DNA of 64,000 nucleotides. It comes from Paratinospora sagittata (taxonomy: Eukaryota > Streptophyta > Magnoliopsida > Ranunculales > Menispermaceae). The stretch lies in assembly GCA_035771175.1 (NCBI GenBank), contig CM069594.1, positions 11,036,620-11,100,619 of the forward strand, given 5' to 3'. The notes beneath the pieces are model-generated. The model saw nothing but the letters and a program-made list of their open reading frames with translations, did not search any database and was not told where the DNA came from. Shown piece after piece: positions 24,568 through 36,914 of the stretch (positions are counted from its first letter, which is position 1; the number at the start of each line of letters is the position of its first letter). Made by a program: the position numbers and the translations under genes.

Positions 24568-27500
24568 GGTGATGTGTTCTTTTTTTATGTGTTATCTTAC
24601 CGAGACCACTTCATAAACTTACAATTTAAAACAATGGATAGCCTCTGCAAATCTAAGCACAACAGGGATAAAATGAAGAACTTGCTGAACAATGACGTTA
24701 TCATTAAGACAGATTGCAATTTTGATTCATTTCGAAGATTGTTTTGGCAAATGCAAGAATCAATACATTTTTCTCTTGAAAAACTCTTTGGAAAGCTCAA
24801 TCTAACTTGCAAAAATACTGTGTTGTATTTTTTGAAATCAGAGAATAAGTGTTTTATAAAATTAGAAGTTACGGGTTAAAGAGCAAGAGAGTACAAAATG
24901 ATTTGAATTCAGAACATTGTTTAATCTAAAGTTGTTCTGGGCGTGCGAGACAATGGGAATCATCTAGGTGTTGGTAAAGAGTATTTCAATTAAGATAACC
25001 TGGAAAAATTGTGTAAGGAATAGAAAAATCGAGCAAGCAGAAGTGCCCACATTTTTCTCTTTAGAAATATCAGTTTTTTGTCTCAGACGTGGATAGTGTG
25101 CTATATGGTTGTTTATCGTGTTCTCTATTGACAGATAGCAGGCTATAGCAGATCGATATACACAAACCCGAGAGCTCGAGTTTTCAGACTTTCCGATAGC
25201 GTGTTATCAAGGCCTATAGCGCGCTAGTGCCCATTTGACTAAAAATGGAAAGATCACGGCAACAGCAGCGAGTTATCAAAGGGAATAACGCGCTATTAAA
25301 AATTTTCTAGAAAAATTTGTCAAATTGCTAGATAGCCTTATTTTTGAAAAATTAATATTTTGACACTCAAGAACCATTCCATTGACTCAAAACATATTGA
25401 TATAAGATTAAAAACTTTTAAATAATTCAAAACTCAGTGAAATTATGATTTAAACCTTCAAAAAACATTTCTTCAAAATGAAATACTATATCGAAGTGAT
25501 TTTGAAGACTTTGCAATTTTTAGAGTTTTAGTGCTGAGATTGATCGAGAAGTAAACCCTACACACCAAAGATAAAAGTAATGCATTAGACATGAGATATG
25601 TCTTCGTTGTTTGAGCTTGATCTTTGTAGACTTCGATAGCTATTGTTTGATGTGTTGTTGATGATTAGTCGTAGCTCTAAGAAAAAAAAATACAAGTGAT
25701 GTGTTCTTGTTTTAATCTTACCGAGAACACTTGATATACTTACAGTTTAAAACAACAGATAGCCTCTGGAAATCTCAGCACAAAAGGAATGAAATGAAGA
25801 CCTTGCGAAATAATGAGGTTATCTTCTAGATAGTATGCAATTTTGATTCAGTTCGAAGGTTGTATGGGCAAATGCAAGAATCACGACTTTCTTTTATTTA
25901 AACACTCTTTGGAAAGCTCAGTCTAACTTGCAAAAATCGCGTGTGTTCTATCTTTGAAAATCAGAGAAAGGGTGTTTATAAAATTAGCAGTTGCAGGTTA
26001 AGGAGCAAGAGAGTACAAAATGTTTTGAGTTGAAAACGTTGTTTAATCTAATGTTGTTTTGGGCGTGAAAGACAATGGGAATATCAAAGGGGATAACACA
26101 CTATAGACAATTTTTCTCCTTAGAATCGAGCAAGCAGAAGTGCCCACATTTTTCTCGCTAGAAACATCATATTTTAGTCTAAGACGTGGATAGCGTGCTA
26201 TTGGGTTGTGTATCATCTTCTCTATTGACAGATAGCAGGCTATAGCAGGTTGATATACAAAAACCCGAGAGCTCGAGTTTTTTAGACCTTTCGATAGGGT
26301 GTTTTCAAGGCATATAGCGCGCTATTGCCCATTTTACTAAAAAAGGAAAGATCACAGCAACAGCTTTATAACGAGTTATCAAAGGGGATAACGCAATAGA
26401 CAATTTTCCAAAAAAACAAATGTTTTATTATAGAACCCTATCAGCGTGCTATCAACACTGATAGTGCGCTAGTGCCTTCTGGAAAATTTTGGCAAATTGC
26501 TGGATAGCCTTATTTTTTAAAAATTAATATTTTGACACTCAAGAACCATTCCATTGACTCAAAACACTTTGATATAAGATTAAAAACTTTTATATACTTC
26601 AAAACTCATTGAGATTATAATTAAAACCTTTCAGAAAACATTTTTTCAAAATGAAGTACTATATCGAAGTGATTTTGAAGACTTTGCAATTTTTAGAGTT
26701 TTAGTGATGAGATTGATCGAGATGTTACCCTACGCACCAAATATCAAACTATTGCATTAGACATGAGATATCTCTTCATTCTTCGAGCTTGATCTTTGTA
26801 GACTTCGAAAGCTATCCTTTGATGTGTACTTGATGCAATACAGGTGATGTGTTCTTTTTTGATGTGTTATCTTACCGAGACCACTTCATATACCTACAGT
26901 TAAAAACAATGGATAGCCTCTGCAAATCTAAGCACAAAAGGGATAAAATGAATAACTTGCTAAACAATGACGTTATCATCAAGACATATTGCAATTTTGA
27001 TTCAATTTGAATCTTGTTTTGGCAAATGCTAGAATCATTACTTTCTTCTCTTGAAAATCTCTACGAAAAGCTCAATCTATTAGAAGTTGTTTTGAAAATT
27101 AGAGAATGAGTGTTTTATAAAATTAGAAGTTGTGGGTTAAAGAGCAAGATAGTACAAAATGATTTGAATTCAAAACATTGTTTAATCTAAAGTTGTTTTG
27201 GGCGTGCGAGACATGGGGAATCATCTAGGTGTTAGAAAAGAATATTTCTATTAAGATAACCTGGAGAAACTGTGTAAGGAATAGAAAAACCGAGCCAACA
27301 GAAGTGCCCACATTTTTCTCGTTAGAAATATCAGATTTTAGTCTCAGACGTGGATAGCGTGCTATTGGGTTGTGTATCATGTTCTCTATTGACAGATAGC
27401 AGCCTATAGTAGGTCGATATACACAAACCCGAGAATTGGAGTTTTTCAGACTTTCCGATCGCGTGTTATCAAGGCTTATAGCGCGCTATTGCCCATTTTA

Positions 27501-30500
27501 ATAAAAATGGAAAGATCCCATTTTAATAAAAATGGAAAGATCCCGGCACTAGCTTTATAGCCAGTTATCAAAGGGGATAGCGCGCTATAGACAATTTTCT
27601 AGAAAAACAAATGTTTTATTATAGAACCCTATCAGCGTGCTATCAACACTGATAGTGCGCTAGTGCCTTCTGGAAATTTTGCCAAATTGCTGGATAGCCT
27701 TATTTTTGAAAAATTAATATTTTGACACTCACGAACCATTCCATTGATTCAAAACTTATAAATAATTCAAAACTCATTATAATTATGAGTTAAACCTTTC
27801 GAAAAACATTTTTTTCAAAATGAAATACTATATCGAAGTGATTTTGAAGACTTTGCAATTTTCAGAGTTTTAGTGTTGAGATTGATCGAGATGTTACCTT
27901 ACACACCAAAGATCAAACTAATGCATTAGACATGAGATATGTCTTCGTTCTTCGAGCTTGATCTTTGTAGACTTCGAAAGCTATTGTTTGATATGTTCTT
28001 GATGCAATACAGGTGATGTGTTCATTTTTTATGTGTTATCTTACCAAGACCACTACATATACTTACAATTTAAAACAATGGATAGCCTCTTCGAATCTAA
28101 GCACAAAAGGGATAAAATGAAGAACTTGCTGAAGAATGACGTTACCATTAAGACAAATTCCAATTTTGATTCAATTCGAAGCTTGTTTTGTCAAATGCAA
28201 GAATCATTACTTGTTTCTCTTGAAAAACTCTTTGGAAATCTCAATCTAACTTGCAAAAATCGTGTGTGTTGTATTTTTGAAAATCAGAGAATGAGTGTTT
28301 TATAAAATTAGAAGTTGTGGGTTAAAGAGCAAGAGAGTACAAAATGATTTCAATTAAGATAACTTGGAAAAACTGTGTAAGGAATAAAAAAATCGAGCAA
28401 GCAGAAGTGCCCACATTTTTCTAGTTAGAAACATCATATTTTTGTCTCAGACGTAGATAGCGTGCTATATGGTTGTGTTCATGTTCTCTATTGACAGATA
28501 GCAGGTCGATATACACAAACCCAAGAGCTCAAGTTTTTAGACTTTCAAATAGCGTGTTATCAAGGCTTATAGCACGCTATTGCCCATTTTACTAAAAATG
28601 GAAAGATCACGGTACTAGCTTTATAGCGAGTAATCAAAGGGGATAGCGCACTATAGACAATTTTCTAGAAAAACAAATGTTTTATTGTTGAACCATATCA
28701 GCATGCTATCAACACTGATAGTGCGCTAGTGCCTTCCGGAAAATTTTGGCAAATTGCTGAATAGCCTTCTTTTTGAAAAATTATTATTTTGACACTCAAG
28801 AACCATTCCATTGACTCAAAACATATTGATATAAGATTTAAAACTTTTAAATAATTCAAAACTCATTGAAATTATGAATAAAACCATTCGAAAAACATTT
28901 TTTCAAAATGAAATACTATATCGAAGTGATTTTGAAGACTTTGCAATTTTTAGAGTTTTAGTGCTGAGACTGGTCGAGAAGTTACACTGCACACCAAAGA
29001 TAAAACTAATGCATTGGACATGAGATATGTCTTCGTTCTTCGAGCTTGATATTTGTAGACTTCGATAGCTATTATTTGATGTGTTGTTGATGATTAGTTG
29101 TACCTCTTAGAAAAAAAATACAGGTGATGTGTTCTTGTTTTAATCTTACCGAGAACACTTCATATACTTAAAGTTTAAAACAATAGATAGCCTCTGGAAA
29201 TCTCAGCACAAAAGGAATAAAATGAAGACCTTGCGAAATAATGACGTTATCTTCTACACAGAGTTGCAATTTTGATTCAGTTCGAAGGTTGTATGGGCAA
29301 ATGCAAGAATCACGACTTTCTTCTATTTAAACACTCTTTGGAAAGCTCAGTCTAACTTGCGAAAATCGTGTGTATTCTATCTTTGAAAATCAGAGAATGA
29401 GGGTTTATAAAATTAGTAGTTGCAGGTTAAAGAGCAAGAGAGTACAAAATGATTTGAATTCAAAATGTTGTTTAATCTAAAGTCGTTTTGGGCTTGCGAG
29501 AAAATGGGAATCATCAAGGTGTTAGTAGAGAATATTTCAATTAAGATAACCTGGCAAAACTGTTTAAGGAATAAAAAAATCTAGCAAGCAGAAGTGCCCA
29601 CATTTTTCTCGTTAGAAATATCAGATTTTAGTCTAAGACGTGGATAGCGTGCTGTTGGGTTGTGTATCATGTTCTCTATTGACAGATAGCAGGCTATAGC
29701 AGGTCGATATACACAAACTCGAGAGCTCGAGTTTTTCAGACTTTCCGATAGCGTGTTATCAAGGCCCATAGCGCGCCATTGCCCATTTTACTAAAAATGG
29801 AAAGATCACGGCAACAACTCTATAGCGAGTTATCAAAGGGGATAAACTGTTATAGACAATTTTCAAGAAAAATAAATGTTTTATTGTTGAACCCTATCAA
29901 CGTGCTATCAGCACTGATAGTGTGCTAATGCCTTCTGAAGAATTTTGGCAAATTGCCGGATAGACTTATTTTTAAAAAATTAATATTTTGGCACTCAAGA
30001 ACCATTCCATTGACTCAAAACACTTTGATATAAGATTAAAAACTTTTAAAAAATTCACAACTCTTTGAAATTATGATTAAAACCTGTCGAAAAACATTTT
30101 TTCAAAATGAAATACTACATCGAAGTGATTTTGAAGACTTTGCAATTTTCAGAGTTTTAGTGCTAAGATTGATCGAGAGGTTACCCCACACACCAAAGAT
30201 CAAACTAATGCATTAGACATGAGATATGTCTTCGTTCTTCGAGCTTGAACTTTGTAGACTTCGAAAGCTACTGTTTGATGTGTTCTTGATGCAAGACAGG
30301 TGATGTGTTATTTTTTGTTGTGTTATCGTACCGAGTTTAAAATAATGGATATCATCTGCAAATCTAAGCACAAAAAGGATAAACTGAAGAACTTGCTGAA
30401 CAATTACGTTATCATCAAGACAGATTGCAATTTTGATTCAATTCGAAGCTTGTTTTGGCAAATGCTAGAATCATTACTTTCTTCTCTTGAAAAACTCTTT

Positions 30501-31540
30501 GGAAAGCTCAATCTAACTTGCAAAAATCGTGTGTGTTGTATTTTTGAAATTAGAAAATGAGTGTTTTATAAAATTAGAAGTTGCGGGTTAAAGAACAAGA
30601 GAGTACAAAATGATTTGAATTCAGAACATTGTTTAATCTAAAGTTGTTTTGGGCGTGCGAGACAATGGGAATCATCTTGGTGTTAGTAAAGAATATTTCA
30701 ATTAAGATAACCTGAAAAAACTGTGTAAGGAATAAAAAAATTGAGCAAGCAGAAGTGCCCACATTTTTCTCTTTAGAAATATCAGATTTTTGTCTCAGAC
30801 ATGGATAGCGTGCTATATGGTTGTGTATCATGTTCTCTATTGACTGATAGCAGGGTATAGCAGGTCGATATACACAAAGCCGAGAGCTCGAGTGTTTCAT
30901 ACTTTTTGATAGCGTGTTATCAAGGCCTATAGCGCGCTATTGCCCATTTTACTAAAAATGGAAAGATCACGGCAACAGCTTTGTAGCGAGTTATCAAAGG
31001 GGATAGCGCGCTATGGACAATTGTCGAGAAAAACAAATGTTTTATTATAGAACCCTATCAGCGTGCTATCAGGACTGATAGTGCGCTAATGCCTCCTGGA
31101 AAATTTTGGCAAATTGCTGGATAGCCATATTTTTGAAAAATTAATATTTTGACACTCAAGAACCATTCCATTGACTCAAAACATATTGATATAAGATTAA
31201 AACATTTTAAATAATTCAAAACTCATTGAAATTATGATTAAAACCTTTCGGAAAACATTTTGTTAAAATGAAATACTATATCGAAGTGATTTTGAAGACT
31301 TTGCAATTTTCAGAGTTTTAGTCCTGAGATTGATCAAGAGGTTACCCTACTCACCAAAGATCAAACTAATGCGTTAGACATGAGATATTTCTTCGTTCTT
31401 CGAGCTTGATCTTTGTAGACTTCGAAAGCTATTATTTGATATGTTCTTGATGCAATATAGGTGATGTTATCTTTTTTGATGTGTTATCTTACCGAGACCA
31501 CTTCATATACTTACAGTTTAAAATAATGGATAGCCTTTGC
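24568..31540. repeat. Satellite block 1c: diverged monomers, last one cut by element B
   Basis: Units begin at 24,568 (A), 25,695 (B), 26,843 (A), 28,012 (A), 29,123 (B), 30,299 (A) and 31,460 (A, only about 80 bp, cut at the junction with element B). Lengths range from 1,111 to 1,176 bp. The unit at 25,695 already has the templated insertion that defines B-prime but not its second rearrangement. The unit at 26,843 carries a 25-bp tandem duplication (27,492-27,541). No gene is seen. Confidence 0.92.
27492..27541. repeat. 25-bp tandem duplication within one monomer
   Basis: The 25-bp unit opening CCCATTTTAATAAAAATGG occurs twice in direct succession (27,492-27,516 and 27,517-27,541). Other monomers have it once. 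The unit itself is a short palindrome (CCATTTT...AAAATGG). Confidence 0.9.
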
Positions 31541-31942
31541 CACTTCATCTTGCCTTTTATTGTTTCGAGGTAAGGTCGTGAGAAAATCCATTGCGATGTT
31601 CTCCCATTTCCATTCTCCAATAGGTAACGACTGGAGAAGTCCAGAGGGAAGTCTTGGTTCTACCTTAACTTTCTGGCAAACGAGACATCGAGCAACGAAG
31701 TCTGCAATTGCCTTTTTCATTCCAGAAAACCAGAATTGTCGCTTGACATCCTTGTACATTTTGTCACCCCCAGGATGCAAAGCGTACCTCGAACAGTGCA
31801 TCTCAGTAAACACTTCTTTCTGAACTTCATGATCCTTCGGTAGACCTGACGTTTTTTTATAGAAAATGGTCCCGTCTTCAACGACCGACCAGTGAGGAAG
31901 GTCCTGTCCGCCGAGTAGAAGTTCTCGTTTCTCAATTAACAT
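31541..31942 (-). pseudogene. Integrase N-terminal fragment (element B)
   Basis: Encodes the linker and the HHCC zinc-binding region of a Ty3/gypsy integrase: EMHCSRYALHPGG, then CLVCQ, followed by [12 protein letters not shown], which contains the first catalytic Asp of the DDE triad. The reading frame runs into satellite right after NNKRQDE, so the rest of the core is missing. Both zinc histidines are present here, unlike in element C. It continues the RNase H region at 31,947-32,500 after frame disruption and cannot be functional. Confidence 0.85.
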
Positions 31943-31946
31943 AGGG

Positions 31947-32500
31947 TCATTGGCTTGAGCTGCTGAAATCTTTCGAACGAGCTGAGAGTTGGCTGATAAT
32001 TGAGAGAGTCGTGGTCTTGGTCCCTCTTCGTTCAGCTAGGTTAAAGTTCTCCATCTCTGTAGCCAACTTCCTCATTTCGTAGTTAAGAGTGCAAGCAACA
32101 TAAGATTTTCTACTCAGGGCATCGGCCACAACATTGGCCTTTTCGAGATGGTACTGGAGTTGAAAGTCATAATCTTTCAAGAATTCCAACCATCATCTCT
32201 GGTGGAGGTTTAGGTCTCTCTGAGTGTATATTTACTAAGACTCTTGTGATCCGAGAAGACCTCCAACCGTTCACCGTATAGTTAATGACGCCATAACTAC
32301 AGTACAAACACAACAGCTGCAAGTTCCAAGTCATGTGTTGGGTAATTTCCCTCATGAATCTTCAGTTGTCTCGAGGCATATGCAACAACTTGGCCTTCTT
32401 GCATTAGTACGACACCTAAGCCTTGGAGAGAGGCGGCGGTGTATAATGAAAATCCAATTGCATTTCTTGGAGTGATATAACAAGTGCCGTCGTGAGGCAT
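31947..32500 (-). pseudogene. RNase H region (element B), degenerate
   Basis: Recognisable RNase H pieces in two frames: [37 protein letters not shown] and ADALSRK. The first catalytic Asp (YTDAS in element C) is Ala here (YTAAS). A frame break occurs at about 32,297-32,190. In the family this domain removes RNA from the RNA:DNA hybrid during reverse transcription. With the Asp lost and the frame broken it is inactive. Confidence 0.82.
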
Positions 32501-33330
32501 TTCTTCAATTCCTGAAATGATGCTTCAAAGGCGGGATTCGAAATGAATCGCACGTCTTTTCGAGTGAGCTTGGTCATAGGTTCAGCAATTTTTGATAAGT
32601 CATTGATAAAGCGTCTGTAATAGCCAGCCAAACCAAGAAAACTCCTAATCTGAGTAACAGTGGTAGGCTGCTTCCAATTTAAAACCGCTTCAACCTTAGA
32701 AGAATCAACCTCAATGCCACTGCCTGAAACCATGTGGCCTAAGAATTGAACTCTCTTCGCCCAAAATTCGTACCTACTCAACTTTGCATACAGTTGGTGG
32801 CTTCTCAAGGTCTGGAGGACTATCTTCAAATGTATCTTATGGTCTTCCTCGGTTGAGGAATATATCAAGATGTCGTCCACGAAAACCACCACAAATCGGT
32901 CTAAGTATAACCTGAAGATGCGATTCATCAAATCCATGAATGCAACAGGTGCATTTGTTAAACCGAACGGCATGACCAAGAACTCGTAGTGACCCTACCG
33001 AGTTCTGAACACCGTCTTGGTAATGTCCGACTCTCGGATCCGGAGTTGGTGATAACCGGATCGTAAATCAATCTTAGAGAAATATTTGGCATCACTAAGT
33101 TGGTTGAACAAGTCATCGATCCTGGACAACGGATATTTGTTCTTGATGGTGACGTTATTCAACTTGCGATAATCGATGCAAAGTCGTAACGAACCATTCT
33201 TTTTGCGAACAAACAGAACTGGAGTGCCCCAGGGTGATGAACTCTTTCTGATGAAGCCATTACTCTCTTATTACTTCAGTTGTTTGTCTAATTCGAGCAG
33301 CTCGACATTTGACATTCTATATGGTGGAAT
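32416..33330 (-). pseudogene. Reverse transcriptase region (element B)
   Basis: From the minus strand: LELDKQL near 33,300, [30 protein letters not shown] (motif A Asp), [10 protein letters not shown], and the catalytic [10 protein letters not shown] near 32,880, then the connection [21 protein letters not shown] nonsense codon (TAC to TAG) interrupts the frame at about 32,995, just before GHYEFLVM, and another lies at about 33,329 after INLIPGTGPI. The tail overlaps the start of the RNase H region in another frame. This copy keeps the CIDYRKLNN segment that element C has lost. Confidence 0.88.
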
Positions 33331-33882
33331 TCAGATAGGCCCTGTCCCAGGTATGAGGTTGATCTCAAAATCGAAATCTCTAACTGGAGGTAGACCAGGA
33401 AGGTCATTTAGAAAAACTGTTGGGAATTCAGATATGACTGGAACATCATGTACTTCGAGAGGGTACAAAGCTGGTGATTCATTTTCGTCACCAAGGGATA
33501 ACGCTCGAAGTTTTGACTTGAGAAGTACAACTGTTGATTTGTGTATCCATTTCCTTGTTCCCTGAATTTTGACAAACTCTCCTGTAGGCAAGGTTAACTG
33601 AACTTGCCTCTTCATACAGTCGATCTTTGCATTCAGTGGTGCTAGCCAGTCCATGCCGAGGATGATGTCGAAGTCTTCAATATCCATCACAAAAAGATCT
33701 GCATATATTATCTGTTCCGACATACGAAGCTCACATCGAGAACACTGCAAATTCACGTCAGTACCAGATCCAAACGGTGATGTGACATGGAGTGTGATGG
33801 CTGTGGGTTCAGGCTGCAGGCCTAAATGACTTACCAATGCCGATGATATAAAGGAATGCATAGCACCTGAAAAAAAAAACAT
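33331..33882 (-). pseudogene. Aspartic protease region (element B), catalytic Asp lost
   Basis: Retropepsin-like domain with SGAMHSFISSALVSHLGL and FDIILGMDWLAPLNAKID. The catalytic triplet reads FSGA where element C has DSGA: a 12-base stretch has become a run of ten T, two bases shorter. This removes the Asp codon and shifts frame from gag into protease. The C-terminal half leads into the protease-RT linker. It is inactive. Confidence 0.87.
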
Positions 33883-33889
33883 GCACCAT

Positions 33890-35254
33890 TGTATTGAACA
33901 AAGGAAAGGTACCTTCGACTACGTTGTTGTCTGGGAAGGGTTGTTGAGCGATGGCAAATGCTCTGCCCTGGTTCCGTTGACCATGGTTCTGCTGGTTCTG
34001 CCTGGTTTGGGCATTAGCAGCAGGTGGTGCTTGTTGGACTGGAACAACGGAAATGGGTTGCTGAAGGTGCGGACAAAGATATTTTACATGGCTCTTCTCG
34101 TCGCAGTTGAAACACGTCAGTTGATATTGCGGATGGTTTTGTTGGCCATGCTGATTGTTCTGCCGACCATGCTGATTGTGGTGTCGACCACCACCTCTAC
34201 CATTACCGTTTCTACGGCCACCCCTTCCATAACGACCTCCACGGCCATGATTACAAAAACCCTGATGGTTAGGGTTAGAAGGTTCAGCCGCAGGTGTTGT
34301 TGCCTCATTCTTCGAAACAGGGGCTGGGAGAGCTGGGTTTTGACTGTAGTAGGGCTTATTCTTGTTGCCCTGTTGCGAGCCCTGTTGGGAAAACGTTGCA
34401 GGCCATTTTTCCTTATTCATTCTCTGCTCGCGCATGATCTTATCTTGTTCAAAGCTCATGGCCTTGTCAACAACCTCCTTGTAAATCTTGAGATCTAAGA
34501 TCGACAAGGCCTGTCAAATATCATGACGAAGGCCATTATAGAGTTTCTCAGTCATGTCTTGCTTCGTTGAGATGGTGGAGAGAGAGTAGACTGATAATTC
34601 TTTGAACTTGCCAGCATATTCCCAGACGGTCATGCTGCCCTCGTATAACTTAGCGAATTCCTGGCGCTTCTGCCTCTTCACAGCGCCGGGAAAATACTTA
34701 TCAATAAACATTGACTCGAACTGTTGCCAAGTCATATCTGCTATGTTGACCCTTGGGTCCTCTTTCACTGTTATCCACCATGTGTTTGCCCCACCAACAA
34801 GTTGGTAGTTCGCTAGTGGAATTTTTCTAGTCTCATCGACTCCCATTGCATCAAGAGCCTTCTTTGACTCATCCAGCCACTTTTGCACCTCATCAGCCTC
34901 AATGGTGCCAGCAAAAGTAAGAGGTTGTAGCCTCTTATACTTAGTAATCTGATCGGTTTGAGATTCCGACCCAAATCTTATAGGTGCCTGAAACGTGGCA
35001 ACCTGATTGGCCGTGGTCTCACGAACGGCCGTTTGAACAGTGGCTTTCATCGCCTCAATGAATCCGACGAAGAAGGTTTCCATGCTCGAAGGCATGGCAA
35101 AGGGTGCGGGTGGGGGTGGTATTTCCTGCCCAGATGTAGTGGCAGTGTCGGGTGTGACTCGTGCTGTCGTCGGAGGCAAAGGTTCCTGAATCTCAGGAGG
35201 TGCCTCCACTGCTGGACGGACAGTACATGGCCTTCCTCTCTTCCTGGTTTGCAT
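33890..35254 (-). pseudogene. gag (element B), interrupted
   Basis: Starts at ATG 35,254 (MQTRKRGRPC). The N-terminus is proline-rich, followed by a Retrotrans_gag-type domain (KYKRLQPLTFAG, EVQKWLDESKKALDAMG, YQLVGGANTWW, FIDKYFPG, GSMTVWEYAGKF). After RHDI a CGA-to-TGA nonsense codon stops it at about 34,514; the frame continues with ILDLKIYKEVVDKAMSFEQ, a long Asn/Gln/Gly/Arg-rich segment and one zinc knuckle, CFNCDEKSHVKYLC (CX2CX4HX4C), near 34,100. Known role: capsid/nucleocapsid of the virus-like particle. The 3' end runs into the damaged protease start. Confidence 0.88.
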
Positions 35255-35562
35255 TTCCTCATTGGCAAGGAGAAAAATAAAACCAAGATTTAGGAACTGT
35301 AGCCAAGTATAATGTTATAGTATGCTCAGCAACAATTTGGAGAGTACTGCAATATTAAAATCACCTATTTTTCTAAGTAGTAAGGTTTTTGTTGAGGAAT
35401 CAAAGAACTTTATGTGCCTCGTACGTTTGGCCATGGTGTAAAAACAAGGTTATAATGTTTATATAATAAGTACAAAACTTTGCAAGTATTTCAAATGATT
35501 TGGTTATGGTCTTTGTGAACATACATATATATTTCATTGAAAATCCATACGAGTCATAAGAA
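35255..35562 (-). other. Spacer between ORF X and gag (element B), shortened
   Basis: AT-rich non-coding stretch homologous to 54,079-54,395 of element C. It joins the ORF X remnant at about 35,571, where C has about 633 bp more. The short microhomology TAA at the join (AAGAATTC/TAACCG) fits a simple deletion. No gene is seen. Confidence 0.75.
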
Positions 35563-36914
35563 TTCTAACCGTTCAAATAGGTTAGTCGATTGGCCTATTG
35601 GTGGTTGATGGGTCGATTGTCCCATAAGTGGAGGGTAGGCCATAGGCATTGGGGGAAAGTATTGGTTGTACGGGTGACTCATAGGTGAAAAGTTTTAAAA
35701 CAATGGGCTCATTGGGATGTTTTGCCCTCCAAAATTTGGTGTCGCCCAATACTGTTGTTGTAAGTTTACAGCAACTTGTGGAACTGGCTGATACGGTACC
35801 TTTGGAGTTGGAAACCTTTGGTATGAAGTGTTTCCTTGAGTTGGCACATTCCAAGTTGGTGGATTCGCTTGAGTACTACGTCTATCTTGACTTGGTTGTG
35901 GTTGATTTAGGGTGGCAAATAATTCTTCCTCAGTGAATAGTTGATCGGTTGGATCATTATTCGGGGCTGGGTTTGATGTAGGATTCTGATTTGGCTCATT
36001 ATTTGGTACTTCTCTGACAGGAATCTTGCTTCGACTTTTTCGAAGACAACCTCCATGTTTGTCTCTCATTCTTTCGACATTTCCTAACGTCGTGCCGAAT
36101 ACTTCCTCGTCAGTTACCCCTCCACTTGTGCCATATGTCTTGAAGATAGTGGATGTTGTAACCGGTTCAGTGATCTGCTTTGACGTCCCATCAAAAATAT
36201 TGACGTTTGCCTCGTATAGCATCCTCATAATCAAGACTCCGTAGCCGAGGAACTCTTTCTTTAAAGGGTTTTGAATCACCTCAACATTTGTTAGATCATG
36301 ATGTGTGGTAGGGAGACCTTTATTTTCTTCTCTATGCAATACAACACAAGAAGTTGGGCCCTTGACATAGTGCCTCTAGTCCCCATTTCTGGCAAGATGT
36401 TGCCGAATACGATCTTTCCAAGACTGGCAAGAGATGGCTTAATATGATTGTTTGGGAGGTTGGTGTACGTCGATTGAGTGTATGGCTCTTTGGCGAGGGA
36501 ATTGAACAATTGTTCATTAGACTCCGCGTTCTCTGCAACTGTCTGGGGTTCATGTGGATCAACAATTTTCTCCTCAATCGGAATCTCCATAAGTTGAGCA
36601 ATAATCTCGACGTTGATAGAAATTTTCATTCCCATGACTGTTGTCTCCAAAATAGGGCTGATCTCATCTCCTTGAAGTCCCACACAATTCATGGCTTCAT
36701 AAAAGGATCTCACCAAGTTGTAAGAGACGTGACCCTCAACTTTGGTTATATTTAACCAACCCAGTGTGGCGAGTTTGTCGTGAAGGATTGGGCGGAGGCG
36801 GAGATCTCTATTGTCAATGCTCCTCATAGTCATAACCTCCCTTTTGGACAATTTCTTGAGTCTAGTGGGAATTGGTTCCCTACTACTGGGAGTTGTTCCG
36901 TCACTTGAGGTCAT
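35563..36914 (-). pseudogene. ORF X: extra ORF upstream of gag (element B), broken
   Basis: Begins at ATG 36,914 (MTSSDGTTPSSREPIPTRLK). About 205 codons are open, and a second open stretch in another frame covers about 36,339-35,695. The N-terminal half has the pattern of the plant 'putative plant transposon protein' domain: LVRSFYEAMN, TTVMGMKISINVEIIAQLM, GNILPEMGTRGTMSRAQLL, CIEKKIKVSLPHIMI, GYGVLIMRMLYEANVNIFDG. The C-terminal half is Pro/Asn/Gln-rich and disordered-looking. The frame is lost at about 36,300-36,240, and a CAA-to-TAA nonsense codon follows at about 35,695. Function is unknown; it lies where Ogre/Tat elements also have an extra ORF, but the pol here is Tekay-like. Confidence 0.7.

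Noticed and set aside
8400..24600. Repeated 66-74-codon open frames on both strands in the 1,157-bp array
   Set aside because: The plus-strand frames start at TTG, not ATG, recur only because the satellite repeats, and have no recognisable domain; B-type units lack the ATG of the A-type frame.
33881..34498. 205-codon plus-strand frame rich in Val/Thr/Leu opposite gag of element B (and the similar one at 52,883-53,395)
   Set aside because: Antisense shadow of the Asn/Gln/Gly/Arg-rich gag tail; the minus strand carries the zinc knuckle and gag core.
34958..35293. Plus-strand frame opposite the gag N-terminus (also at 53,782-54,135)
   Set aside because: Antisense of the proline-rich gag start; no independent support.
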